A stretch of DNA of 64,000 nt from contig JAOSJL010000001.1 in NCBI GenBank assembly GCA_027494115.1, positions 2,147,218 through 2,211,217 on the forward strand, in the 5' to 3' direction. Origin of the DNA: Acidimicrobiia bacterium. GTDB lineage: Bacteria; Actinomycetota; Acidimicrobiia; IMCC26256; JAOSJL01. This document shows positions 27,807 through 36,057 of this stretch, one piece after another (the first letter of the stretch is position 1; every line of letters starts with the position of its first letter). The notes beneath the pieces are model-generated. The model was not told the origin of the DNA. It ran no database searches and worked only from the letters and a program-made list of their open reading frames with translations. Both the position numbers and the translations under genes were made by a program.

Positions 27807-29309
27807 AGACCGTGCCGCTGAAGACCGTGCCGCTGAAGACCGTGCCGCTGAAGACCGTGCCGCTGAAGACCGTGCCGCCGAGAACCGCCCGGCGGGCGCT
27901 CCCGAGCTCACGGGCCGCCTCGACCTCTCGGAGAAGCGCACCGTCCATGTCGTAGGGATCGGCGGTGCCGGAATGAGTGCCATCGCCACCGTGCTCGCCC
28001 AGATGGGCCACACCGTCAGCGGCTCGGATCTGAAGGACTCGCCGACGCTCGAGCGCCTGAGGTTGCTCGGGATCCACGCGAGCGTCGGTCACGCTGCCGA
28101 CGCTGTCCCGATGGACGCAGACGCCGTCGTGATCTCGACGGCGATCCCGCCGGGCAATCCCGAGGTCGTCGGAGCTCGGGAGCACGGAATCCCCATTCTT
28201 CGGCGGGCCGACGCACTCGTGGGCATCACGCTCACCCGACAGACCATCGCCGTGGCGGGAAGCCACGGCAAGACGACGACCGCGTCGATGTTGGCTCTGA
28301 TCCTGCGCGCCGCCGAACTCTCGCCCAGCTTCGTGATCGGCGGGGAATTGAACGAGGTCGGGACCAATGCGGCGTTCGACGACGGTGACTGGCTGGTCGT
28401 CGAGGCCGACGAGAGCGACGGCACCTTTCTGGCCCTCGACCCGGCCGCCGGGATCATCACCAACGTCGAAGCCGACCACCTGGAACACTTCGGAGGGCTC
28501 GACGCACTCGTGGCGTCGTTCGAGACGTTTGCCGACAATGTCGACGGGCCGCTGCTCTGCTGCAGTGATGACCCGGTGGCGGCCGAAATCGCCGAGCGCC
28601 ACGGTGGCGTGACCTACGGGTTCTCCGAAACCGCCGACTACCGCGGGGTCGACTACCACGGTGGCGGGACCGGGTCCTGGATGCGGGTGGAACGCAGATC
28701 GGGACGCGCCTGGGAGGACCTGGGTGAACTCGAACTGCCGGTGCCCGGTCGGCACAACGCCGTGAACGCGCTGGGGGCGGCGGCCCTGGCGCTGGAGATC
28801 GACGTCCCTTTCGGTGCTGTGGCGGGTGCGTTGAGCGGCTTCGGGGAGTGGCCCGTCGATTCCAGTTCCGGGGGACACGCTCGGGTGTCACCATCGTCGA
28901 CGACTACGCCCACCTTCCGAGCGAGGTGAGCGCCGCCATCGCGACGGCTCGCGAGGGCGCGGTGGACGGGATGTGGGACCGGGTCGTGGTGATCTTCCAA
29001 CCGCACCGCTACTCACGCACCGAGTCACTCTGGCAGGACTTCGCGGACGCCTTCACGGATGCGGACGTTCTCGTCCTCACCGACGTCTACGCCGCCGGCG
29101 AACCGGCGCGTCCCGGCGTGTCCGGCCGGCTCATTCTCCGGTCGGTCCTCGACGCGCATCCCTCGTTGAATGTGAGCTATCTCCCGCGTCACAGCGACAT
29201 GGTTTCGGCTTTCGATCGGCTCACGCGCCCCGGGGACGTCCTTCTCACGCTCGGAGCCGGCGACGTCAACACACTCGCCGACACGTGGCTGGCGCGGAGT
29301 GCGTCGTGA
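27799..29309 (+). CDS. murC: UDP-MurNAc:L-alanine ligase (frameshifted), repeat-bearing N-terminus
   Basis: MurC adds L-alanine to UDP-MurNAc. The GTG at 27799 leads into an unusual acidic/basic extension of five 'AEDRA' repeats before the normal N-domain 'VHVVGIGGAGMSAIATVLAQ'. The ATPase loop is 'VAGSHGKTTTASMLALIL', with 'EADESDGTFL' and 'VTNVEADHLEHFG'-type motifs following (actual 'ITNVEADHLEHFG'). The frame is lost at GGGG 28843-28846; one more G restores 'GVARRFQFRGTRSGVTIVDD' and 'YAHLPSEV', then 'VIFQPHRYSRTESLW' to the end. The corrected length is about 503 residues, longer than usual because of the extension. The stop overlaps murB (GTGA). Confidence 0.93.
27802..27876. repeat. 15-bp tandem repeat, five units, at the murG/murC junction
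   Basis: Five perfect copies of gctgaagaccgtgcc run from the second codon of murC, followed by a degenerate sixth. The first copy includes the murG stop codon. The unit is five codons (Ala-Glu-Asp-Arg-Ala), so copy-number change keeps the frame of murC. Confidence 0.93.
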
Positions 29310-30274
29310 GTGCCGGTCGGGTGAACGGCGACACGGCCGACGTCGCGGCGGTGGCCGCACGGCTGAGCGATGCCCTTCCCGGGCACGTCCACCACGATGT
29401 CCCGGCCCGCGAGCTCACGACCTACCGCCTGGGTGGTCCCGTGGCGGCGCTCGTGCGCCTTCGCAGCGAGGAGGATCTCCGTGCCACGTCGAAGGCGATG
29501 GCAGGCACCGATGTGCCCGTCCTCGTGATCGGGCGCGGTTCGAACATCGTCGTCGCCGACGAGGGTTTTCCCGGCGTGGGCCTCATCCTCGAAGGGGAGT
29601 TCGACCACATCGACATAGCCGAAGACCGCGTCCGCGCCGGTGGTTCGGTTCCGCTCCCCGTCCTGGCGCGACGGGCGGCCGCTGCGGGGCGCGCGGGCCT
29701 CGAGTTCTACGTCGGGATCCCGGGGAGTGTGGGAGGCGCCGTGAGGATGAACGCGGGAGGCCACGGCCGGAGCACGGCGGACGTGCTCATCGAGGCACGA
29801 CTCGTCGACCTGTCCACCGGCGCCGCCGCGGACCTCGTGGCCGAGGATCTGGTGTTTGGATACCGCACGTCGGCGGTGACGAAACGTCAGGTGGTCGTGG
29901 GTGCGGTCTTCGACGCCACCTCCGACACGTCGGAGGCCTGTGAGGAACGACTTGCGGAGATCGTGCGGTGGCGACGCGAGAACCAACCGGGAGGATCCAA
30001 CGCGGGGTCGGTGTTCACCAATCCTCCCGGAGACTCGGCCGGGCGCCTGATCGACGACTGCGGGCTCAAGGGGTTCCGGGTGGGGGGAGTGGAGGTGTCG
30101 CACAAGCACGCCAACTTCTTCCAGGCGGACACCGATGCCCGGGCCGCCGACGTTCACGCCCTCGTGGCGGAGGTCCGCCGCGTCGTTGCCGAACGTACCG
30201 GGATCGACCTGAGACCCGAACTGGTATTCGTGGGTTTCGACGACGAGAACCGCTGTGGGGACACGAGGCCATGA
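29306..30274 (+). CDS. murB: UDP-N-acetylenolpyruvoylglucosamine reductase
   Basis: MurB is the FAD- and NADPH-dependent reductase that completes UDP-MurNAc synthesis. The 322-residue product has the FAD-binding block 'LVIGRGSNIVVADEGFPGVG', the substrate-site 'GLEFYVGIPGSVGGAVRMNA', and the catalytic Ser region in 'QPGGSNAGSVFTNPPGDSAG'. The end carries 'VSHKHANFFQADTDARAADV', typical of type I MurB. The GTG at 29306 overlaps the murC stop, and the stop overlaps ftsQ (ATGA). The gene is intact. No murA or ddl is linked here. Confidence 0.95.
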   Translation: MSAGRVNGDTADVAAVAARLSDALPGHVHHDVPARELTTYRLGGPVAALVRLRSEEDLRATSKAMAGTDVPVLVIGRGSNIVVADEGFPGVGLILEGEFDHIDIAEDRVRAGGSVPLPVLARRAAAAGRAGLEFYVGIPGSVGGAVRMNAGGHGRSTADVLIEARLVDLSTGAAADLVAEDLVFGYRTSAVTKRQVVVGAVFDATSDTSEACEERLAEIVRWRRENQPGGSNAGSVFTNPPGDSAGRLIDDCGLKGFRVGGVEVSHKHANFFQADTDARAADVHALVAEVRRVVAERTGIDLRPELVFVGFDDENRCGDTRP

Positions 30275-31068
30275 CCACGACCGCTGAACCCCGGACACCA
30301 CGGCGGGTCGACCCGCGGATCGCCGAGCGACGCACGGCCGTGACGCGTACGGCAGGCCGTCGGCGATTGCGGGTCATCCTCGTGATCCTGGCCCTGATCG
30401 CCCTCGCGGGGGTGGGGTGGGTGCTGACCCGCTCGCCGCTTCTCGACGTCGACCAGATCGACGTCCAGGGAACAGAGCGAACGTCTCCGGCTGACGTGCT
30501 CGGCGCGGTGGGTATCGATCGGGGAGACCCGATCCTGTACGTCGATACGGGTGCAGCCACCGCGCGCGTCGAAGCACTGCCGTGGGTCTCCGAGGCGTCG
30601 GTGTCACGTCGCCTTCCCGATCGCGTCGTGGTCCGTGTCGAGGAGCGCATCGCCGCCGGGTGGATCCGGATCGACGACGAGACGGTCGCGATCGTCGACG
30701 GGACCGGGCGCGTCCTCGAGGACGACGCTCCCACGTCCCTGTACATCCCGGAACTACGCGGCGTCGGGTCCACCACACCCGTGGCGGGTGAGACCCTCGA
30801 GGACACCGCGGGTGCCGCGGTCGCCGCGTCCCTGCCCGAGCAACTGCTCGCCCGTGTTGCCGCCGTGTCGACCGACGGCGACGGAACTGACGTACGCATC
30901 GGGCTGACCGCCGGGGGAGAGGTGCGCCTCGGCGATCCTGATGCCGTGGACGTGGACGACGCACTGGCCGCGGCGGTGGCCGTTCTGGACTCCCTGGGGG
31001 AGCGTGTCGTGGCCTACGTCGACGTGCGTGTGCCGAGTGCGCCCGTGGTCGGACCTGCCCCGGGTTGA
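30271..31068 (+). CDS. ftsQ: Cell-division protein FtsQ
   Basis: The 265-residue bitopic protein has a basic cytoplasmic N-terminus of about 33 residues and one membrane helix ('LRVILVILALIALAGVGWVL'). A POTRA-like domain follows, starting 'LLDVDQIDVQGTERTSPADV' and continuing 'YVDTGAATARVEALPWVSEA' and 'RRLPDRVVVRVEERIAAGWI', the classical FtsQ beta-sheet. The C-terminal part is a beta domain, as usual for actinobacterial FtsQ. It recruits FtsL/FtsB and other septal proteins. The ATG overlaps the murB stop. No ftsA lies between ftsQ and ftsZ, as expected for actinobacteria. Confidence 0.9.
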   Translation: MTTTAEPRTPRRVDPRIAERRTAVTRTAGRRRLRVILVILALIALAGVGWVLTRSPLLDVDQIDVQGTERTSPADVLGAVGIDRGDPILYVDTGAATARVEALPWVSEASVSRRLPDRVVVRVEERIAAGWIRIDDETVAIVDGTGRVLEDDAPTSLYIPELRGVGSTTPVAGETLEDTAGAAVAASLPEQLLARVAAVSTDGDGTDVRIGLTAGGEVRLGDPDAVDVDDALAAAVAVLDSLGERVVAYVDVRVPSAPVVGPAPG

Positions 31069-31070
31069 TG

Positions 31071-31131
31071 GTGGTCGCGATGGTCGCGATGGTCGCGATG
31101 GTCCTGATGATCCTGATGATTCTGATGGTCG
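31071..31131. repeat. Degenerate 9-bp tandem repeat between ftsQ and ftsZ
   Basis: Starting at the ftsQ stop, atggtcgcg is repeated three times and then decays into atggtcctg, atgatcctg, atgattctg. The array ends exactly where the predicted ftsZ promoter begins. It does not look coding, since no start has a plausible ribosome site and the frame ends soon. Confidence 0.75.
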
Positions 31132-31160
31132 TTGCGTTGTGGAGACGTTTTCTGTACAGT
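31132..31160 (+). promoter_or_regulatory. Predicted ftsZ promoter
   Basis: TTGCGT (31132-31137) and TACAGT (31155-31160) are separated by 17 bp. The element lies about 110 bp before the ftsZ start, between the 9-bp repeat and a hairpin. It is A+T-rich relative to its surroundings, fitting the common finding that ftsZ has its own promoter inside the dcw cluster. Confidence 0.55.
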
Positions 31161-31186
31161 CTTCACCGATACGTGAGGTTTACATA

Positions 31187-31215
31187 ACTCTCGACCTCTA
31201 CATGAGGTCGAGAGT
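31187..31215 (+). promoter_or_regulatory. 12-bp perfect inverted repeat in the ftsZ leader
   Basis: actctcgacctc (31187-31198), a 5-base loop (tacat) and gaggtcgagagt (31204-31215) form a perfect hairpin 54 bp before the ftsZ start. There is no T-run after it, so it is not a standard terminator. It may be a protein-binding operator or a structure in the 5' untranslated RNA that modulates FtsZ level. Confidence 0.7.
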
Positions 31216-31268
31216 GTGATGACGGCGTCTTCCGAGGTGCCGTCAACGACAGGGAAGAAAGGTTCACG

Positions 31269-32363
31269 GTGACGATGCTCGGGGCTCCGCAGAACTATCT
31301 GGCCGTGATCAAGGTGATCGGGATCGGCGGTGGTGGGTGCAACGCCGTCAACCGCATGATCGACGCAGGTCTCAAGGGCGTGGAGTTCGTGGCGGTCAAC
31401 ACGGACGCGCAGGCGCTGTTGTTGAGCGACGCCGACGTCAAGCTCGACGTGGGTCGTCAGCTCACGCGGGGCCTCGGCGCCGGCTCCGACCCCGACGTGG
31501 GTAAACAGGCCGCCGAGGAGCACCGCGAGGAGATCGAGGAGGTCCTGAAGGGCGCCGACATGGTCTTCATCACCGCCGGCAAGGGCGGTGGCACCGGAAC
31601 CGGCGGCGCTCCGGTCATTGCAGAGGTCGCCAAGTCTCTCGGCGCGCTCACGATCGGCGTCGTGACCCGTCCGTTCTCGTTCGAGGGCCGACGTCGCTCC
31701 GTGCAGGCCGAGAGCGGGATCCAGCGGCTCAAGGAGAAGGTCGACACGCTCATCACGATCCCCAACGACCGCCTTCTCCAGGTGTCCGACGAGAAGACGT
31801 CGATGCTGAACGCGTTCAAGATGGCCGACGAGGTCCTCCTCCAGGGTGTGCAGGGCATCACCGATCTCATCACGACACCGGGGCTCATCAACACGGATTT
31901 CGCCGACGTGCGCATGATCATGACCGACGCGGGATCCGCCCTCATGGGGATCGGGTACGCATCGGGTGAGGGCCGTGCCGTGAACGCCGCGCGTGCAGCC
32001 ATCTCGTCGCCGCTGCTCGAAGCCAGCATCGAGGGCGCCCGCGGCATCCTGCTGTCGGTGTCGGGGCCCTCCGACCTCGGCCTGTTCGAGGTGAACGAGG
32101 CCGCAGAGATCATCGCGGAGGCCGCCCATCCCGACGCCAACATCATCTTCGGCGCCGTGATCGACGACGCACTGGGCGACGAGGTCCGACTCACGGTGAT
32201 CGCCGCCGGTTTCGAGCGTTTCGAGGGAGAGCGGCGCGACGAGCCGTCTTCTCTCGGACTGGGTGCCGACTCGGACGACGAGGGTGGCTTCGCTGTCGGG
32301 GACGCTCCACCCGACGTCGATCTCGGCGACGACGACTTCGACGTTCCGGAGTTCCTGCGCTGA
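31269..32363 (+). CDS. ftsZ: Cell-division GTPase FtsZ
   Basis: FtsZ is the tubulin homologue that forms the division ring. The 364-residue protein has the N-terminal loop '[17 protein letters not shown]', the tubulin signature GGGTGTG at about residues 106-112, and the T7 catalytic loop '[13 protein letters not shown]' with the GTP-hydrolysing Asp. A short acidic linker leads to the C-terminal peptide '[11 protein letters not shown]', the site that binds SepF in actinobacteria. The GTG at 31269 follows AAAGG at good distance; the ATG at 31275 is a close alternative. The gene is intact and the best conserved in the window. Confidence 0.97.
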   Translation: MTMLGAPQNYLAVIKVIGIGGGGCNAVNRMIDAGLKGVEFVAVNTDAQALLLSDADVKLDVGRQLTRGLGAGSDPDVGKQAAEEHREEIEEVLKGADMVFITAGKGGGTGTGGAPVIAEVAKSLGALTIGVVTRPFSFEGRRRSVQAESGIQRLKEKVDTLITIPNDRLLQVSDEKTSMLNAFKMADEVLLQGVQGITDLITTPGLINTDFADVRMIMTDAGSALMGIGYASGEGRAVNAARAAISSPLLEASIEGARGILLSVSGPSDLGLFEVNEAAEIIAEAAHPDANIIFGAVIDDALGDEVRLTVIAAGFERFEGERRDEPSSLGLGADSDDEGGFAVGDAPPDVDLGDDDFDVPEFLR

Positions 32364-32442
32364 GATCCGCCCACGGCGGGGCCGACGACCCCCGTCCCCG
32401 TGGGGCCGCGTACGGTGCAGCGCGCCTCTACGAGCGCCCCTG

Positions 32443-33201
32443 ATGGGATGTCTGGTCGAACACGTCGACGACGTCGTCGTGGTCTTCACCGACCGTCACG
32501 GTGGTGTGTCCGAGGTTCCCTTCGACTCGCTCAATCTGGGGCGCTTCAGTTCCGACGATCCGAATCGAGTCGAACAGAACTGGGACGTCGCCAGCGACCT
32601 CGTCGTCGCGGCGGGGCTGCCTCTGCCGCGGCGCGCCCAGGGAGTCTCGTGGCTCCATCAGGTTCACGGTGCGGTCGTGCACGAGGTCGTCGACGGGGCG
32701 CCGGTGGCCGGCGCTGACGGAGATGCACTCGTGACGGCACACGCCGGACCGGTGCTGGCGGTGTCGGTGGCCGACTGCGCCCCGATCGCGCTCATCGGAC
32801 GCAAGGTGGTGGCAGCCGTACACGCGGGGTGGCGTGGTCTGGCCGAGGGGGTCGTGCGTGAGGCCGTCTCGCGGTTGCGAGAGATCGAAGGGCGTAGCCC
32901 CGGTCGGAGCGGGAAGCTGAGGGCGGTTCTCGGTCCGTGCATCCACGTCGATCAGTACGAGTTCGGATCCGAGGTCCTGGCACGCATGGTCGAGCGTTTC
33001 GGCCCGACGGTCGAGGGCACCACGGCCGACGGGGCCCCGGCGTTCGATCTTCCGGCGGCGGTGCGGGTGGAACTCGGCCGCGCCGGGGTCACCGAGGTCA
33101 TCGACGTCGATGTCTGTACCGCGTCGTCGTCCGACCACTTCTCCCATCGACGGGACGCCCCCACGGGTCGTCAGGCCATGTTCGTGGCGCGGCGGCCGTG
33201 A
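32443..33201 (+). CDS. pgeF: Peptidoglycan editing factor PgeF (YfiH/DUF152, multicopper-oxidase-like fold)
   Basis: The 252-residue product belongs to the laccase-domain family. In E. coli the enzyme removes wrongly incorporated residues from UDP-MurNAc-peptides. Metal-site residues are visible in 'WLHQVHGAVVHEV' (His), 'VSVADCAPIAL' (Cys) and 'AAVHAGWRGLAEGVV' (His), and 'GPCIHVDQYEFGSEV' follows. The ATG at 32443 gives the usual start length. It is the standard neighbour downstream of ftsZ in actinobacteria, and its stop overlaps the yggS GTG (GTGA). Confidence 0.9.
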   Translation: MGCLVEHVDDVVVVFTDRHGGVSEVPFDSLNLGRFSSDDPNRVEQNWDVASDLVVAAGLPLPRRAQGVSWLHQVHGAVVHEVVDGAPVAGADGDALVTAHAGPVLAVSVADCAPIALIGRKVVAAVHAGWRGLAEGVVREAVSRLREIEGRSPGRSGKLRAVLGPCIHVDQYEFGSEVLARMVERFGPTVEGTTADGAPAFDLPAAVRVELGRAGVTEVIDVDVCTASSSDHFSHRRDAPTGRQAMFVARRP

Positions 33202-33935
33202 CGACCCCCGCCGGCGGTACCAACGGGGTGGCCGACATCGCTGCTGACATCGCTGCCAAGATCGCTGCAAACATCGACGCCGTCCGCGCGACGATCACCG
33301 CGGCGGCGCGACGATGTGGCCGGGATCCGAACGACGTGCGACTGATCGGCGTCAGCAAGGGGTTCGACGCCACGACCGCTGCTGCCGCACTCGACGCCGG
33401 CCTCACGGACCTCGGCGAGAACCGGGCCCAGGAACTGCTGACGAAGCACCCCGAGGTGGAGGCCCTGGCCACGGGGCACGACGCGCCCGCCGCCGTGTGG
33501 CACTTCGTGGGCCGCCTGCAACGCAACAAGGTCCGGACTCTCGCCCCCGTTGTGTCGTGGTGGCACTCGGTCGATCGCGACGTCCTCGCCGACGAGATCG
33601 CCCGTCGCGCGCCGAAGGCGAGGGTGCTCATCCAGGTCGACCTCGGGGGCGAGGAGTCCAAGGGAGGATGCGCCCCGGCCGAGACCGAGGCGCTGGCGGC
33701 CCACTGCTCGGCCGCCGGGCTTGACGTCCGGGGGCTCATGACCGTCCCACCGCACGGGGACCCGGCGCGGCCCTACTTCGCGGCGTTGCGCACGATGGCC
33801 GATGACCTCGGTCTCCCCGAATGCTCCATGGGAATGTCCGAGGACGTCGGTGAAGCCGTCGAGGAGGGGGCGACCCTGGTGCGCGTCGGACGCGCGATCT
33901 TCGGCCGCCGTCCCGGTCCGGTCGGTGTTGAGTAG
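33198..33935 (+). CDS. yggS: PLP-homeostasis protein YggS/YlmE
   Basis: The 245-residue product is a single-domain alanine-racemase-like barrel that binds PLP but has no known catalytic turnover; it buffers PLP and affects amino-acid metabolism. The PLP lysine is in 'VRLIGVSKGFDATTAAAAL'. Further family blocks are 'DLGENRAQELLTKH', 'WHFVGRLQRNKVRTLAPVV', 'VLIQVDLGGEESKGGC' and the phosphate-binding end 'SMGMSEDVGEAVEEGATLVR'. It overlaps pgeF by four bases. The N-terminus holds a short repetition of 'DIAADIAAKIAANI', an in-frame stretch of similar 12-15-base units. Confidence 0.92.
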   Translation: MTTPAGGTNGVADIAADIAAKIAANIDAVRATITAAARRCGRDPNDVRLIGVSKGFDATTAAAALDAGLTDLGENRAQELLTKHPEVEALATGHDAPAAVWHFVGRLQRNKVRTLAPVVSWWHSVDRDVLADEIARRAPKARVLIQVDLGGEESKGGCAPAETEALAAHCSAAGLDVRGLMTVPPHGDPARPYFAALRTMADDLGLPECSMGMSEDVGEAVEEGATLVRVGRAIFGRRPGPVGVE

Positions 33936-33967
33936 CCGACGCTAGGCTGAATCGTGGAGGGGACATC

Positions 33968-34562
33968 ATGGCAGGAATGTGGCACCGGGCAATGGTCTAT
34001 CTCGGCCTCGTCGACGACGAGTACGACGACTACGACGATTATCCGGACGACGAGCGCTACGCCGACGACCGCATCGAGGGTGGCGAGCCCGAGCGGCCGC
34101 GCAACCCGTACGAGTCGCCCCAGCGACGGACGGAACCCCGACCCGAGGGTGGCCCCGCCGTGCGGACTCTTCCGCGGGTCGACGAGACCGACGGACCCGA
34201 AAGCGGGGGGCTACGGACGCGGTGAGACGCCGACACCCGCCACCGACACGGTACGACCGAGCACGATCCGCGCGGTCGAGACCACCCGGTCGCGAGTGCA
34301 CGTGGTCGAGCCCCACGGCTTCAACGACGCCCAGGAAGTGGGGGACCGCCTCAAGGCAGGCCAGCCCGTCATCATCAACATCCAGGGGCTGTCGCGTGAC
34401 CTCCAGCGTCGCCTGATCGACTTCTCGTCCGGCCTCGCCTACGCCGTCGAGGGGTCGATGTCACGGGTCGCCGAGCAGGTGTTCCTCCTGGCGCCCGCGA
34501 ACGTGGAGGTCTCCGAAGAGGAGAAGGAGCGACTGCAGGCGCGGGGCCTGTACCGGACCTGA
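33968..34562 (+). CDS. sepF: FtsZ membrane anchor SepF (frameshifted)
   Basis: SepF tethers FtsZ to the membrane in actinobacteria, which lack FtsA. The N-terminus 'MAGMWHRAMVYLGLVDDEY' is the amphipathic membrane-binding helix. An acidic, disordered linker rich in Asp, Tyr, Arg and Pro follows. The frame is lost at a G6 run (34205-34210; one G too many) and resumes as 'YGRGETPTPATDTVRPSTI'. The core domain then reads 'VHVVEPHGFNDAQEVGDRL', 'AGQPVIINIQGLSRDLQRRL' and 'IDFSSGLAYAVEGSM', the dimer fold that contacts the FtsZ C-terminal peptide. The corrected length is about 198 residues. The linker may carry the indel without loss of fold, but the shift as sequenced stops before the core. Confidence 0.92.
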
Positions 34563-34595
34563 CTCCGGACCCGACGTCGAGCAGCCGACACCATC

Positions 34596-34841
34596 GTGAA
34601 GATTCTCTGTGTCCTCATCAATCTGTATCTCGTGGTGCTCGTCCTGCGAGCAGTGCTGAGCTGGTTCCCGGTCCGCCCCGGCACGGGAATGGCGGCGGTT
34701 TCGGGAGTGCTGCGGGACATGACCGAACCCCTCTTGCGCCCTCTTCGTAGCCTCATCCCACCCGCCGGGATGTTCGATCTCTCCTTCATGGTGCTGTTCA
34801 TCGGCCTCCTGGTGGTTCAGAGCTACGTCTGCGGGCTCTGA
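34596..34841 (+). CDS. yggT: YggT-family membrane protein
   Basis: The 81-residue product has two hydrophobic helices: 'ILCVLINLYLVVLVLRAVLS' near the start and 'LSFMVLFIGLLVVQSYV' near the end. They are joined by 'WFPVRPGTGMAAVSGVLRDM' and 'TEPLLRPLRSLIPP', the YggT family core. The GTG start at 34596 fits. It sits between sepF and divIVA, as in most actinobacteria. Its function is not established; a link to membrane or division physiology is inferred from conserved position. Confidence 0.9.
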   Translation: MKILCVLINLYLVVLVLRAVLSWFPVRPGTGMAAVSGVLRDMTEPLLRPLRSLIPPAGMFDLSFMVLFIGLLVVQSYVCGL

Positions 34842-34898
34842 GCGACTCAGGGACGCTGCTTCCACCCTCCGGGCCCTCCGCGTCGCTACCATACGGAC

Positions 34899-36035
34899 AT
34901 GGATGTCACCCCTCAGGAGCTTCGCAACTCCGAAATCAAAGAAGAGCGGCGCGGATATCACCGCGATCAGACCGACGATCTGCTCGAGCGGGCTGCGGCC
35001 ACGATCGAATCGCTCACGGAGCGCGTGAACGGGCTCAGCGAGCGTCTGACAGACCTCGAGTCGAACTCGGACCGGAGCCAGGACACCGAGGGTTTGTTGC
35101 AGCGGACGCTTCTCCTCGCACAGCGCACCGCCGACGAGACCGTCGCCGAGGCGCGCGAACGCGCCGAGCACCTGCTGGATGAGTCGACGGCCAAGGCCAC
35201 CGCCACGGTCCGCAACGCGGAGGCAGAAGCGCGGCGCGTCGCGGAGCAGGAACGCGCCCGTGTCGAAGCCGAGGTGGCGAAACTCGCTGCGCAACGCGAA
35301 GCGCTGAGCATCGACGTCGAAGCTCTCGAGACCTTCGAGAAGGACTACCGCGATCGATTGCGTGCTGCGGTGGCCGACGATCTCGACCGGTTGTCGGTCC
35401 GACCGTCGGCGGATGCACCAGCGCGACCGGCGCTCCATGACGTCGACGTCCCGGCCGGACCGGAGCGCTACGTCGACCGTGACGAAGCCGTGGCCGCTCT
35501 CGACGACGCGTACGAGCCCGCCCAAACAGATGACACACCCACCGAGGCCGGCGACGAGGGTGCCGACGAGGGTGTCGAGGGTTACGCGTCCGACGAGACC
35601 TCCGAACCCGCACACCACGACTCCACCGTCGAGCTCGGGGTTCTCGAGCGCGCCGAGCTCGGCCTGGCCGAATCGGGTGGCCCCGACGCCTCGGGCGAGG
35701 TCTCGGAGGAGGGGCTCGAAGCCGTAGCGATCGACCTTCCCTACGATTCGGCCGGAGACGCGGCCGACACCGCGGCCGGGGAGGCCGGCACGGTGGATGC
35801 CGACGGTGACGTGGCGCAACCCGTGGCCCGAGGTCGCCTGTTCTCCGGTGAGGACGAGTCCGAGGGACAGCCAGGGTCGCTCGACGACGACGCGTTCTTC
35901 GCGAGTCTTCGCGATGCGGTTCGCGACGACGCTCCGCTCGGCCCGAGGGACGAGGGTGGCGACGCGGCGGTGTTCGATCAGGACGAAGCGCCAGAGGATG
36001 CTCCACGCGGCGGCATGTTTCGCCGCCGTCGCTGA
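34899..36035 (+). CDS. divIVA: DivIVA/Wag31-like polar coiled-coil protein
   Basis: The 378-residue product begins 'MDVTPQELRNSEIKEERRGY', followed by 'HRDQTDDLLERAAATIESL', matching the DivIVA N-terminal lipid-binding domain (TP.e.r....f....GY...VD..L). Long heptad coiled coils follow (about residues 35-160, rich in Ala, Glu, Arg). The second half is a very acidic disordered region, and the end is basic ('GGMFRRRR'). DivIVA marks curved membrane and recruits wall synthesis at poles and septum. Position after sepF-yggT and before ileS is the actinobacterial norm. The acidic tail of about 180 residues is longer than in mycobacterial Wag31. It converges on ileS with 22 bp between stops. Confidence 0.88.
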   Translation: MDVTPQELRNSEIKEERRGYHRDQTDDLLERAAATIESLTERVNGLSERLTDLESNSDRSQDTEGLLQRTLLLAQRTADETVAEARERAEHLLDESTAKATATVRNAEAEARRVAEQERARVEAEVAKLAAQREALSIDVEALETFEKDYRDRLRAAVADDLDRLSVRPSADAPARPALHDVDVPAGPERYVDRDEAVAALDDAYEPAQTDDTPTEAGDEGADEGVEGYASDETSEPAHHDSTVELGVLERAELGLAESGGPDASGEVSEEGLEAVAIDLPYDSAGDAADTAAGEAGTVDADGDVAQPVARGRLFSGEDESEGQPGSLDDDAFFASLRDAVRDDAPLGPRDEGGDAAVFDQDEAPEDAPRGGMFRRRR

Positions 36036-36057
36036 GTCGGCTCACAGATCGCGAGAT

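Noticed and set aside
27802..27876. CRISPR array or mobile-element repeat at the tandem-repeat loci
   Set aside because: Units are only 9-27 bp, head to tail without spacers, and mostly in frame inside genes. No cas genes or transposases are near.
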